A stretch of DNA of 64,000 nt, taken from assembly GCF_947495285.1 (NCBI RefSeq), contig NZ_CANLXZ010000010.1:37035-101034 (forward strand). The letters run 5' to 3'. The notes below the pieces were generated by a model, which had not been told where the DNA came from, searched no databases, and was given only the letters and a program-made list of their open reading frames with translations. This document shows, in pieces, positions 52,509-60,157 of this stretch. How positions within the stretch are numbered: position 1 is the first letter of the stretch; each line of letters starts with the position of its first letter. The stretch is from an uncultured Nonlabens sp. (lineage in GTDB: Bacteria; Bacteroidota; Bacteroidia; Flavobacteriales; Flavobacteriaceae). The position numbers and the translations under genes were made by a program.

Positions 52509-54113
52509 ATGAAAGACCAAACGATATTTGATCAGTTTGCCAAAAAAGGCAAAGGACAGAAATTGCGAACAGACGGTAAGGCTGTAATATACACTAGGGT
52601 ATCAACAAAAGAGCAAGCGGAGAACAACGCTAGTTTAGAAACTCAGTTAAAATACTGTAAGGAACTTGCAAATAAAAAAGGACTTGAAGTAAGCGAGTAT
52701 TTTGGCGGAACCTATGAGTCAGCTAAGAGTGATGAACGTAAGGAATTTCAAAAGATGCTTAACTATGTGAAGCGAAGAAGCAACGTAGGCTATATCATTG
52801 TCTATTCTTACGATAGATTTTCGAGAACTGGTGCAAACGGTGCTTATATAAGTGATCAGCTCAAAAGACAAGGAATTGTAACAATATCAGCCACCCAAGA
52901 GGTCGACACTTCCACGAGTGCAGGATCATTCCAACAGAACCTTTACTATATGTTTTCTCAATTTGACAATGAATTGAGGCGAGACAAATCTGTATCTGGA
53001 ATGCAAGAGAAGCTTCGCAAAGGGCATTGGACAGGTGCATATCCATTTGGATATACTAATGCTAATCCAGGAAAAGGAAAAACTCCAAAATTTGTTATTA
53101 CTAAAGAAGGAAAGCTATTGAAGCAGGCCTTTTTGTGGAAAGCAAACAGCAATATGTCTCACGTTGAAATTGCAAATAAGCTACAAGAAAAAGGGCTTAA
53201 AATAAACGATAAGAGATTGAGCGTTCTATTTAGAAATCCATTCTATTGTGGACTTATTGTAAATAGCTTAATACCAGGAGAAGTTATTGAAGGTATTCAT
53301 CAGCCTATGATAACTAAAGAACTATTTCTTAAAATTCACAACCTATTGAATACAGGAACTGAAACCAGAAAATACTGTGTGGATGACGAAAACTTGCCTC
53401 TAAAAACATTCTTGAAATCCACGACTTGTGGTACTCCATACACAGGATTTATAGTAAAGAAAAAAGGACTTTACTACTACAAAAACCGTCGTAAGGGAAG
53501 TAAGGAAAATAGAAGTGCGAAAAAACTGCACCGAGAGTTTTTAGAGCTTTTAGAGACTTACAAGCTAAAGGATAAGAAGTTTGTAGCACCATTAAAAGAA
53601 ATGGTCTATGACACCTTTGTTAGTATGAATGAAGAAGCTATTAAGGAAACTAAAGAACTATCAACTGGTATAGTTGCTCTTGAAATGAAACTAGATCGTT
53701 TAGAAGAACGTTACGTTTTTGAAGAAATAAATAAGTCTCAATACGACAGATTCAGGACGAAGTTAGTAGCAGAAGTTAATCAGAAAAAGAAAAATTTATT
53801 AAAACATAGCTTCGATAGTTCAAACCTTAAGAAGTCGATAAATATTGCGTTGAAGTATGCGCTTAACCTACCGTTATTGTGGAGTTCCGGGGATATTGAA
53901 GTTAAAAGAAAACTTCAATATATGGTCTTTCCAGACGGTTTAGGGTATGACTTCCAAAACAAGAGAGTTCAAACTTTTAGAGTCAACTCTATTTTTGCTC
54001 AAATCGCCTGTATATCAGATAAGTTAGGAGCAAATAAAAACGGGAACTTTCAAAATAATATTGAAAATTCCCGTTTAGTGACCTCGACAGGATTCAAACC
54101 TGTAACCTCTTGA
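52509..54113 (+). CDS. Large serine recombinase (integrase)
   Basis: The catalytic domain shows YTRVSTKEQ with the nucleophilic serine, YSYDRFSRTG and the helix with LRRDKS; a recombinase domain follows (GAYPFGYTN, VLFRNPFYCGLI) and then a coiled-coil region. The beta-ribbon region keeps one cysteine (TTCGTPYTGF) but lacks the usual other zinc ligands. I chose ATG 52509 over 52464 because it follows the 57-residue gene by 4 bases and avoids an overlap. The last about 25 residues are encoded by the tRNA-Arg terminator hairpin and the antisense of the tRNA 3' half, so the C-terminus seems to be borrowed from the chromosome at the integration site. Confidence 0.88.
   Translation: MKDQTIFDQFAKKGKGQKLRTDGKAVIYTRVSTKEQAENNASLETQLKYCKELANKKGLEVSEYFGGTYESAKSDERKEFQKMLNYVKRRSNVGYIIVYSYDRFSRTGANGAYISDQLKRQGIVTISATQEVDTSTSAGSFQQNLYYMFSQFDNELRRDKSVSGMQEKLRKGHWTGAYPFGYTNANPGKGKTPKFVITKEGKLLKQAFLWKANSNMSHVEIANKLQEKGLKINDKRLSVLFRNPFYCGLIVNSLIPGEVIEGIHQPMITKELFLKIHNLLNTGTETRKYCVDDENLPLKTFLKSTTCGTPYTGFIVKKKGLYYYKNRRKGSKENRSAKKLHREFLELLETYKLKDKKFVAPLKEMVYDTFVSMNEEAIKETKELSTGIVALEMKLDRLEERYVFEEINKSQYDRFRTKLVAEVNQKKKNLLKHSFDSSNLKKSINIALKYALNLPLLWSSGDIEVKRKLQYMVFPDGLGYDFQNKRVQTFRVNSIFAQIACISDKLGANKNGNFQNNIENSRLVTSTGFKPVTS
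54038..54076 (-). terminator. Intrinsic terminator of tRNA-Arg, inside the recombinase 3' end
   Basis: Arms 54038-54053 and 54061-54076 pair at 15 of 16 positions around a 7-base loop. On the minus strand the stem is followed by TTTATTTG and starts 3 bases after the tRNA discriminator base. It is therefore a good terminator for the tRNA, although the same bases also code for recombinase residues on the plus strand. Confidence 0.8.
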
Positions 54114-54152
54114 GCCGTAATCAAGTGCGCTATTCAGTTGCGCCACGAGGCC
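54079..54152 (-). tRNA. tRNA-Arg (anticodon ACG)
   Basis: The minus strand folds into a standard 74-base cloverleaf: acceptor GGCCTCG/CGAGGTC (one G-U), D stem GCGC/GCGC, anticodon stem CTTGA/TCAAG with loop TTACGGC (ACG), five-base variable region, and T stem ACAGG/CCTGT with loop TTTGAAT. The discriminator is A and CCA is not encoded. The gene is intact and forms the right border of the island. Confidence 0.95.
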
Positions 54153-54236
54153 AATCTATATTACTTTAAGGTAGTAATTTAAAATAAGTATGAAACTTAT
54201 AACCTGTGCTATTAATCATTATTCTGTTAGCGGTTG

Positions 54237-54266
54237 CAAATATAGTTTAATTTTAAAATGTGCCAA
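54237..54266 (-). promoter_or_regulatory. Promoter of tRNA-Arg
   Basis: Minus strand TTG (54264-54266), exactly 19 bases, then TATATTTG (54237-54244): a full match to the Bacteroidota TTG-N19-TAnnTTTG promoter. Transcription would start near 54230, about 78 bases before the tRNA. Confidence 0.75.
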
Positions 54267-54377
54267 GCCTTTTCAAGAAAAAAAATAAAAAAAATAAAAC
54301 TATCAATAATCTTTACTATCTCTAATTTAAACACCACTTTATAACCTTTATTAGAAACCCTTTTTTATATTTAGCTC

Positions 54378-54899
54378 ATGAATAATACTACACTCTCTAA
54401 ATTTATTAAAGACATACCTGACTTTCCTAAAAAAGGAATTACTTTTAAAGATATTTCTCCGCTTCTAGCTTCAAAAGAAGCAAGAGAATCGATGACTCAA
54501 TCTCTTATTGCTCCATTTAAAGATAAAAATATAGATGTGGTTATAGGAATAGAGTCTAGAGGTTTTCTATTTGGGATGTTAATGGCCGATGCTCTGAATG
54601 CAAAATTTGTAATGATGCGCAAACCTGGCAAATTACCAGGTAAGATCATATCCCAAGAATATCAACTGGAATACGGTACTGACACTCTAGAAATTCAAAA
54701 AGACAGCCTGTCATCACAGGACTATGTCTTAATTCATGATGATGTACTTGCTACAGGTGGCACTGCAGCTGCTGCCTCTTCTTTAATAGAACAAACTGGT
54801 GCTACAACCATAGGATATAGTTTTATAATAGAACTGGATTTTTTAAACGGTAGGAATCTTTTAAAAAACCCTAACGTAAACTCTATTTTACAGTATTGA
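54378..54899 (+). CDS. apt: Adenine phosphoribosyltransferase
   Basis: The 173-residue protein has the classic Apt features: early FKDISPLLAS, GIESRGFLFG, and the PRPP-binding loop VLIHDDVLATGGTAAA (about 115-130). It converts adenine and PRPP to AMP and pyrophosphate in cytoplasmic purine salvage. Length is normal (170-180). The gene stands alone directly outside the island, in the chromosome, starting about 225 bases from the tRNA on the opposite strand. No operon partner is seen. Confidence 0.97.
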   Translation: MNNTTLSKFIKDIPDFPKKGITFKDISPLLASKEARESMTQSLIAPFKDKNIDVVIGIESRGFLFGMLMADALNAKFVMMRKPGKLPGKIISQEYQLEYGTDTLEIQKDSLSSQDYVLIHDDVLATGGTAAAASSLIEQTGATTIGYSFIIELDFLNGRNLLKNPNVNSILQY

Positions 54900-55781
54900 G
54901 AACTAACTTGAGTACTGCACTACCTAAGGGTTTTAAAAAACGCTATAAACTTTGTAATTTAAAATCAATCCTGTCCTAATTAAATTTACGACATAAAAAG
55001 TCCTTCCTCTTCAGTCTACTTTGAGACATTTTAGATTGATTATTAAAATAGAACTTCTTGTGTATGTATTGATTTTGTGATGGCAGTCCCTCTATAAAAG
55101 GACGATCGAGCCATTATTCTAAATAAATTTTCACAAATAAGTTTAGTCTCATAAAAACTACTAGATTGGGTACATACCGTTTATATAGTGCTATTGAATT
55201 TAAGGCTTTTAAAAAAGAATAGGTATCAATGCCCACCCTATCTCTATCATTACCGCATTTTTTTACTTGTACCTATTAATGATGAGATATGAAGCCGTTG
55301 TTTTTATATCCCTAAAAAAAATCAATATCCATCATGCTTTATATAGTTCGATAATGAGATTTGCATGTTATATGCTTAGTAACAAACTGACACAGTAACA
55401 TTGAAACTAGATCATTACACTATTAAATCCCTTCTGATGCTTATCGGACTGTTTAATCTTAACCAGTTTTTTTTTAATGCAGGACTGTCTCATTTAAGAG
55501 GTACCTGAGAAAACAACGTTATTTTAGACATAAAAAAGGGTTTTAGTTTTATTTTACTCCTTAAAAATATAACTTTAAGGAACAAAAACACATTCTCTTT
55601 TTGATCATTAAGGACCCTATTGATTTGCGATATAAAAGTTTACTCATTAAACCTTATTATGATAATTATAGATTTAAATCGTTAAATCACAAAGAAATAA
55701 CAAACTATTCCTTTTCTATTTACCTCGTATCTCACAGCTCAAAATTAAAGTGGTGGATTCCTTAAATCGTGCTTATGTGAA
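54900..55781. other. 882-base region without a recognisable gene
   Basis: AT-rich sequence with stops in all frames between apt (plus) and the thioredoxin-like gene (minus), which converge. I see a weak hairpin (CCTTAAA/TTTAAGG, 55559-55580) and a 23-codon minus-strand frame at 55043-55114 that I do not accept as a gene. It may be decayed DNA or hold non-coding RNA; nothing specific supports either. Confidence 0.5.
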
Positions 55782-56759
55782 CTAATAAGAAACTAACCTG
55801 TTCCAGCTAGACTTAAAATCTTTATCAAATAAAACTACTTTGTGCTGTAAAGTTTTTAAACTATTAAATCTCTTTATTTGTTTAGGGCTTAAAAACTGTG
55901 CGCCGCTCTTATTCATTCCTAATGCGCTATTAATTTTAGTACGCTGCAATTTACTTAACGGTAAGTATTTATAATTACTATGTTTAAGGTAATAATCTTC
56001 ATCTTTACTCGATGCATAATAAGACTTATCGGCATCTATCTGTTTCATGTCATTATGGATAGCAAATTGATCTAGTTGCTTATTACTAGTCACGGTTTTA
56101 TCATAAGTTACCTTTACAACCTCATGCCCCTTCATAAAACCAGCCTCTGTATTCAACACACCTATTTGTGAACCTAGCTCTTTTTCTCCAGTCCAGAAAC
56201 AGTACATGCTGTAATAGCGATCTTGTTGACTAGAATTACCTGCATGCAACTCTTCTCCTAACAGTTTCATATAAGCAGGTATTTTTTTCTTATAAGTAAC
56301 TAGCGCTTCTTCCATAGCTGTGTAAAGTCCTTGTGCCGTATAATTACCTGCTACACGTTTTACCATTTTATCACCTTTGTCATTTACAATATTAACCACG
56401 GGATTATTCCAGGCACTTTCAGTATATTTTTCTAGAATAATACGATCCTTACCTCCTTTATTGTTGTAAATCGCAAGTGGCACAAACTCGTTCTCAATAA
56501 CTTCTGTCATTAAGGGATGACTCAATACATTTTTACCATAATTTTTACAAGTAGAACAGCCTGGCACCTCTTGAAATAAAATTAAAACCGGCTTACCAGA
56601 CTTTTTAGAACTCTTAAGAGCCTGATCATAATCTCTATACCATGAAACTTTACCCAATTCTGTAGGTTGATTAGATGGATTTGTACGCGTTTGTGCTGTG
56701 GACGTTGCTACAACTGCGACTAAAAATGCGTAACATAGAATTATCTTTAAAATATTCAT
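55782..56759 (-). CDS. Thioredoxin-like protein fused to an MsrA-like domain
   Basis: This 325-residue protein has an N-terminal signal peptide (to about residue 22, TAQ). A thioredoxin-fold domain follows with CSTC in VPGCSTCKNYG, which resembles the VPGUxxT (seleno)protein family with cysteine in place of selenocysteine. Residues about 180-275 align by eye to peptide-methionine sulfoxide reductase A: the MYCFWTGEKELG segment keeps the catalytic Cys-Phe-Trp of GCFW, followed by GVLNTEAGFMKG and VVKVTYDKTVTSNKQL. Export to the periplasm and methionine sulfoxide repair with a built-in reductant are inferred. It stands alone. Confidence 0.8.
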   Translation of the reverse strand: MNILKIILCYAFLVAVVATSTAQTRTNPSNQPTELGKVSWYRDYDQALKSSKKSGKPVLILFQEVPGCSTCKNYGKNVLSHPLMTEVIENEFVPLAIYNNKGGKDRIILEKYTESAWNNPVVNIVNDKGDKMVKRVAGNYTAQGLYTAMEEALVTYKKKIPAYMKLLGEELHAGNSSQQDRYYSMYCFWTGEKELGSQIGVLNTEAGFMKGHEVVKVTYDKTVTSNKQLDQFAIHNDMKQIDADKSYYASSKDEDYYLKHSNYKYLPLSKLQRTKINSALGMNKSGAQFLSPKQIKRFNSLKTLQHKVVLFDKDFKSSWNRLVSY

Positions 56760-56853
56760 ATCTTTTCTTTTGATTTAAAAGTAAAAGAAGAGTATAAAGG
56801 AAATGTCACGGTAGTATAAACTTTTTGCGATTCATTAAGTTTATGAGGTTTCC

Positions 56854-56867
56854 GCTTTCGCGAAAGC
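56854..56867. repeat. GCTTTCGCGAAAGC palindrome
   Basis: Perfect 14-bp copy in the intergenic space between two chromosomal genes, extended to an 18-bp near palindrome by flanking TCC and GAG. It shows the repeat is not confined to the island. Confidence 0.9.
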
Positions 56868-56883
56868 GAGAATAAATCCAACT

Positions 56884-57258
56884 CTATTCATCTAACACTT
56901 CTGATGCCCAATCGATAGCTTCTAAAACAGTAGATACCACCATGAATCTCTTTGAATAGAATTCACTCTCAAAAAGAGCTGTTTTCTTACCTATTACAGA
57001 AGTCGTGATAATACAAACTCCTATAAGATTATCAATTTTTGAAGTTTCAAAGTAGGTTATAGGATTTACATTGTAGTCCAGCGTACGATTAGAAATGTAC
57101 ACCCATTTTCTATCTGTAAAGTAATTCAAGATAATATCTCTCATCTCGTCATTATTTTCAGGGTTAAGAACTACTCCTTCATTTATTTGAGCTATTACAT
57201 AATTTTTAAATATAAAAAGCTCACCATAATCTAGATTATGATATAAAATTCGTGACAT
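56884..57258 (-). CDS. Hypothetical protein (SpoIIAA/STAS-like)
   Basis: A 124-residue protein with alternating strands and helices (ELFIFKNYVIAQINEG, WVYISNRTLDYNVNP, FMVVSTVLEAIDWASE) resembling the SpoIIAA-like fold found in many short Flavobacteriia proteins. No catalytic residues are evident. It stands alone with a leader of about 80 bases from the FAD dehydrogenase gene. Function unknown. Confidence 0.6.
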   Translation of the reverse strand: MSRILYHNLDYGELFIFKNYVIAQINEGVVLNPENNDEMRDIILNYFTDRKWVYISNRTLDYNVNPITYFETSKIDNLIGVCIITTSVIGKKTALFESEFYSKRFMVVSTVLEAIDWASEVLDE

Positions 57259-57342
57259 AGATAGGTTGGTTTATTAATGCAAAATAAACATTAACATCCT
57301 TACCGAATATATCTATTCCAAAAAATAGTTATAAACTAACAT

Positions 57343-58917
57343 TTAATAGTATCGTGATCGATTTTTATCGATAACACGATCCATACAGTTAATCCCATCT
57401 ATACCAGCACTAATAATACCACCGGCATATCCTGCACCTTCTGCACAGGGATACAACCCTTTAATATCCACATGCTCGAGGGTTATAGGGTCTCTAGGTA
57501 TATTGATAGGTGAACTGGTTCTACTTTCTGGAGCGTGTAATACAGCATTATTAGTATAATATCCTTTCATTTTTTTACCAAATGCTAGGAAAGCAACCCT
57601 TAAACGACTGGCTAGCATTTCTGGTAATACTTTATTTAAATCTACACTAGTTAATCCAGGATGATAAGAAGTTTTAGGAAAATTTACAGACACCTTTCCC
57701 TCTACAAAATCCATCATACGCTGCGCTGGTACGCGTTGCGTTTTCCCTGCAGCAACCCAACAATCGTATTCTACTTTTTTTTGAAAATCTAATGATACAA
57801 AAGGATCGTTAGGGTTATTAGGGTCATAATTAGGAAGATCTCCTGGAGAGACGCTTACCACTATCCCACTGTTAGAATATGGATTATTACGTTTACTAGG
57901 GCTCCATCCATTAGTAACTACCTCTTCTGTATCTGTAGCGCAGGGTGCAATTATACCGCCGGGACACATACAAAAAGAGTAAACACCCATACCGTCCACC
58001 TGTTCTACTAGGCTGTAACTAGCTGGTGGTAGATATGGGTTTTGATCGTCTCCATGATATTGAATCTGGTCTATGAGCTCTTGTTGATGTTCTATTCTTA
58101 CTCCTATTGCAAATGGTTTTGCGAGTATCTTTACATCTCTTTTATGCAATAAATTAAATACATCTCTAGCAGAGTGTCCAGTGGCTAGAATTACGTTATC
58201 GTACTCCTTCCACTCTGTATTATTTATTTGTATTGCTTTCATATGATTATTCTCATGACGTAGGTCGGTCATCTTAGAATTAAAATACACCTCTCCACCA
58301 GCCTCAAGAATAGCCTCTCTCATGGAGGTTATTATTTGCGGCAGCTTATTAGTCCCTATATGTGGATGGGCATCTACTAAAATATCGGGCGTCGCACCAA
58401 AATCTACAAACCATTCTAGCGCTTTGAGAACGTTACCACGTTTCTTTGATCTAGTATACAGTTTACCATCACTATAAGTACCTGCACCACCTTCTCCAAA
58501 ACAGTAATTTGATTCTGGATTAACAGCATGATCTTTATTAATAGCAGCAAGATCACGTCTTCTAGAGCGTACATCTTTGCCTCTTTCATAAACTATAGGT
58601 TTAAGACCACCTTCTACAGCTCTTAAAGCGGCATATAATCCAGCTGGTCCTGCACCTATTATAGCTACTTCAGTGGCAGCAGACACGTCTTGTATTTTAT
58701 AGACATTTCTTTCAGGGATTTCTTCTCCTGTAAGCCATAATTCTATTTGCAAGTTGTACTTTACTCTCTTCTGTCTGGCATCTATAGATCTTTTTCTAAC
58801 CTTCCATTTTTGAACGTCATCCATACGCAGGCTTAATTTTTCAAAAACCTTATGTAGTATATGGTCTTCGTCTTCAAGATGATGCGGTAAAACAGAAATT
58901 TGCACAAGTTTGCTCAT
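57343..58917 (-). CDS. FAD-dependent dehydrogenase, COG2509-like
   Basis: The protein has an N-terminal ferredoxin-like extension of about 80 residues, then the dinucleotide site VAIIGAGPAGLYAALRA, FGEGGAGTYSDGKL, and a C-terminal AEGAGYAGGIISAGIDG, the signature of this FAD/NAD(P) oxidoreductase family. I chose ATG 58915-58917 (MSKLVQISV), since the 14 extra upstream residues are a hydrophobic run unlike the family start. Length (about 524) is normal. The physiological substrate is unknown. A TACCTTTG -7 box lies immediately upstream, so a very short or absent leader is possible. Confidence 0.85.
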   Translation of the reverse strand: MSKLVQISVLPHHLEDEDHILHKVFEKLSLRMDDVQKWKVRKRSIDARQKRVKYNLQIELWLTGEEIPERNVYKIQDVSAATEVAIIGAGPAGLYAALRAVEGGLKPIVYERGKDVRSRRRDLAAINKDHAVNPESNYCFGEGGAGTYSDGKLYTRSKKRGNVLKALEWFVDFGATPDILVDAHPHIGTNKLPQIITSMREAILEAGGEVYFNSKMTDLRHENNHMKAIQINNTEWKEYDNVILATGHSARDVFNLLHKRDVKILAKPFAIGVRIEHQQELIDQIQYHGDDQNPYLPPASYSLVEQVDGMGVYSFCMCPGGIIAPCATDTEEVVTNGWSPSKRNNPYSNSGIVVSVSPGDLPNYDPNNPNDPFVSLDFQKKVEYDCWVAAGKTQRVPAQRMMDFVEGKVSVNFPKTSYHPGLTSVDLNKVLPEMLASRLRVAFLAFGKKMKGYYTNNAVLHAPESRTSSPINIPRDPITLEHVDIKGLYPCAEGAGYAGGIISAGIDGINCMDRVIDKNRSRYY

Positions 58918-58969
58918 GGTACAAAGGTAATAGAGAATATACCAATAAAAGGAAAACATATAAATGAAA

Positions 58970-59003
58970 AAAAGCCTTTTCCATAAGTATGAAAAAGGCT
59001 TTT
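58970..59003 (-). terminator. Terminator after the nitronate monooxygenase gene
   Basis: Arms AAAAGCCTTTTCC (58970-58982) and GAAAAAGGCTTTT (58991-59003) form a hairpin with a mismatch and an 8-base loop; a T run follows on the minus strand. It lies 20 bases after the monooxygenase stop and separates it from the FAD dehydrogenase gene. It could also work on the plus strand. Confidence 0.75.
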
Positions 59004-59022
59004 ATGAAAATGGTTCATAGGT

Positions 59023-59994
59023 TTACTTACTGTACTTCTTTAAGTTTTCTATTTGTGATTCTATGGCAGTTTTAAACTCTGTTTTCATTCTATTGAGTAA
59101 GTCAGATACTGGTACAGAATCTTTAATAGTAGCACTACCTTGTCCTGCGCTCCATATGGTTTTCCACGCTTTGGCCTCGGTATTCATTTCTTTACCAAAA
59201 TCAATTTTAACCTTGGCCTTCATTTGTTCTTCTGTAATACCAGCTGCATTTAAACTAGCACCTAAAAAGTTTGCGCTAACTCCAGAAATAGCAGCTGTAT
59301 AAACTATATCGCTACAACCAGCGTCTATTATCATCTCGCGATAATCATCTGTCGCCTTAGACTCATCTGTATTAATAAAACGTGTACCCATGTAAGCGAG
59401 ATCTGCACCCATTTGTAATGCACTAGCCACATCCTGACCAGAACTCATTGCGCCAGAAAGTAAAATAGTCCCTTTAAAAAATTCTTTAGTCTCTCTTATA
59501 AAAGGCATAGGATTATTAGTCCCAGCATGACCACCTGCTCCTGCACAAACTAGTATTAACCCATCCACACCAGCTTCTTGAGCTTTTTGAGCATGGCGTT
59601 TCTTAATTACATCATGAAATACAATTCCTCCATAACTATGTACAGCATCTACCACATCGCTCACAGCACCTAATGAGGTGATAATAAGTGGTACTTTATG
59701 TTTTGCACACAGTCTTAAATCTGCTTCTAATCTTGGGTTACTCTTATGAACAATAAGGTTAACACCAAAAGGTGCCGCCGTCTTTCCTGTTTCTTTTTCC
59801 CATCGAGACAGCTCTTCTTTAATCTGTATCAACCATTCTTCAAAACCTTCACTAGAACGCTGATTGAGCGCTGGAAATGTACCCACTATTCCATTTTTAC
59901 AGCATGAAATAACTAATTCTGGTCCAGAAATTAAAAACATAGGTGCTGCCACAACTGGCAATGATAGTTTATTTGTAAGGTGTGAGGTGGTCAT
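59023..59994 (-). CDS. Nitronate monooxygenase
   Basis: A TIM-barrel FMN enzyme of the 2-nitropropane dioxygenase family: PVVAAPMFLISGPELV at the start, GVNLIVHKSN, HDVIKKRHA, and the FMN-phosphate loop VCAGAGGHAG, then LSGAMSSGQDVASALQMGAD. I chose ATG 59992-59994 (MTTSHLTNK); the open frame extends 44 codons further upstream but those residues do not resemble the family. About 323 residues, normal length. It oxidises toxic alkyl nitronates. The gene diverges from the TonB receptor. Confidence 0.88.
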   Translation of the reverse strand: MTTSHLTNKLSLPVVAAPMFLISGPELVISCCKNGIVGTFPALNQRSSEGFEEWLIQIKEELSRWEKETGKTAAPFGVNLIVHKSNPRLEADLRLCAKHKVPLIITSLGAVSDVVDAVHSYGGIVFHDVIKKRHAQKAQEAGVDGLILVCAGAGGHAGTNNPMPFIRETKEFFKGTILLSGAMSSGQDVASALQMGADLAYMGTRFINTDESKATDDYREMIIDAGCSDIVYTAAISGVSANFLGASLNAAGITEEQMKAKVKIDFGKEMNTEAKAWKTIWSAGQGSATIKDSVPVSDLLNRMKTEFKTAIESQIENLKKYSK

Positions 59995-60077
59995 AAAAAT
60001 AGTTTTTATCAAAGTTAACAAAGTATTACTATGTGTGCACAACAATTTAAAAACATCTTTAAAAAACTTAGTACTGT

Positions 60078-60107
60078 GTGAATTAATCTCAATAGACATT
60101 ACATTTG
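60078..60107 (+). promoter_or_regulatory. Candidate promoter of the TonB receptor operon
   Basis: TACATTTG (60100-60107) matches the Bacteroidota -7 consensus, with GTG (consensus TTG) exactly 19 bases upstream. Initiation near 60115 would give a leader of about 43 bases to the TTG start codon. Confidence 0.5.
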
Positions 60108-60157
60108 TAACAAATTGATTGCACATACGTTATTTTAAAAATTATAACACCTAGCCA

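Larger units (their letters stand above)
1..54078. mobile_element. Integrated genomic island with serine recombinase, left end outside window
   Basis: Seen: a large serine recombinase gene is the last island gene and its 3' end runs into a tRNA-Arg gene. Inside it are plasmid- or phage-like genes (HTH initiator-like protein, strawberry-notch helicase, adenine methylase, MoxR-type ATPase) and a long defence-type gene block; beyond the tRNA the genes are housekeeping. No second copy of the tRNA 3' end is visible in the window, so the left attachment site must lie before base 1 if this reading is right. No relaxase or type IV secretion gene is visible here, so conjugation cannot be judged. The exact right border (about 54030-54078) is inferred. 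Confidence 0.6.

Noticed and set aside
1..54078. Conjugation or phage structural module
   Set aside because: No relaxase, type IV secretion, capsid, tail or terminase protein is recognisable, so the island is not called an ICE or prophage from this window alone.
55043..55114. 23-codon minus-strand frame starting MARSSFYRG in the long intergenic region
   Set aside because: Too short, no ribosome-binding or promoter support, and the surrounding frames look decayed; I cannot separate it from chance or a remnant.
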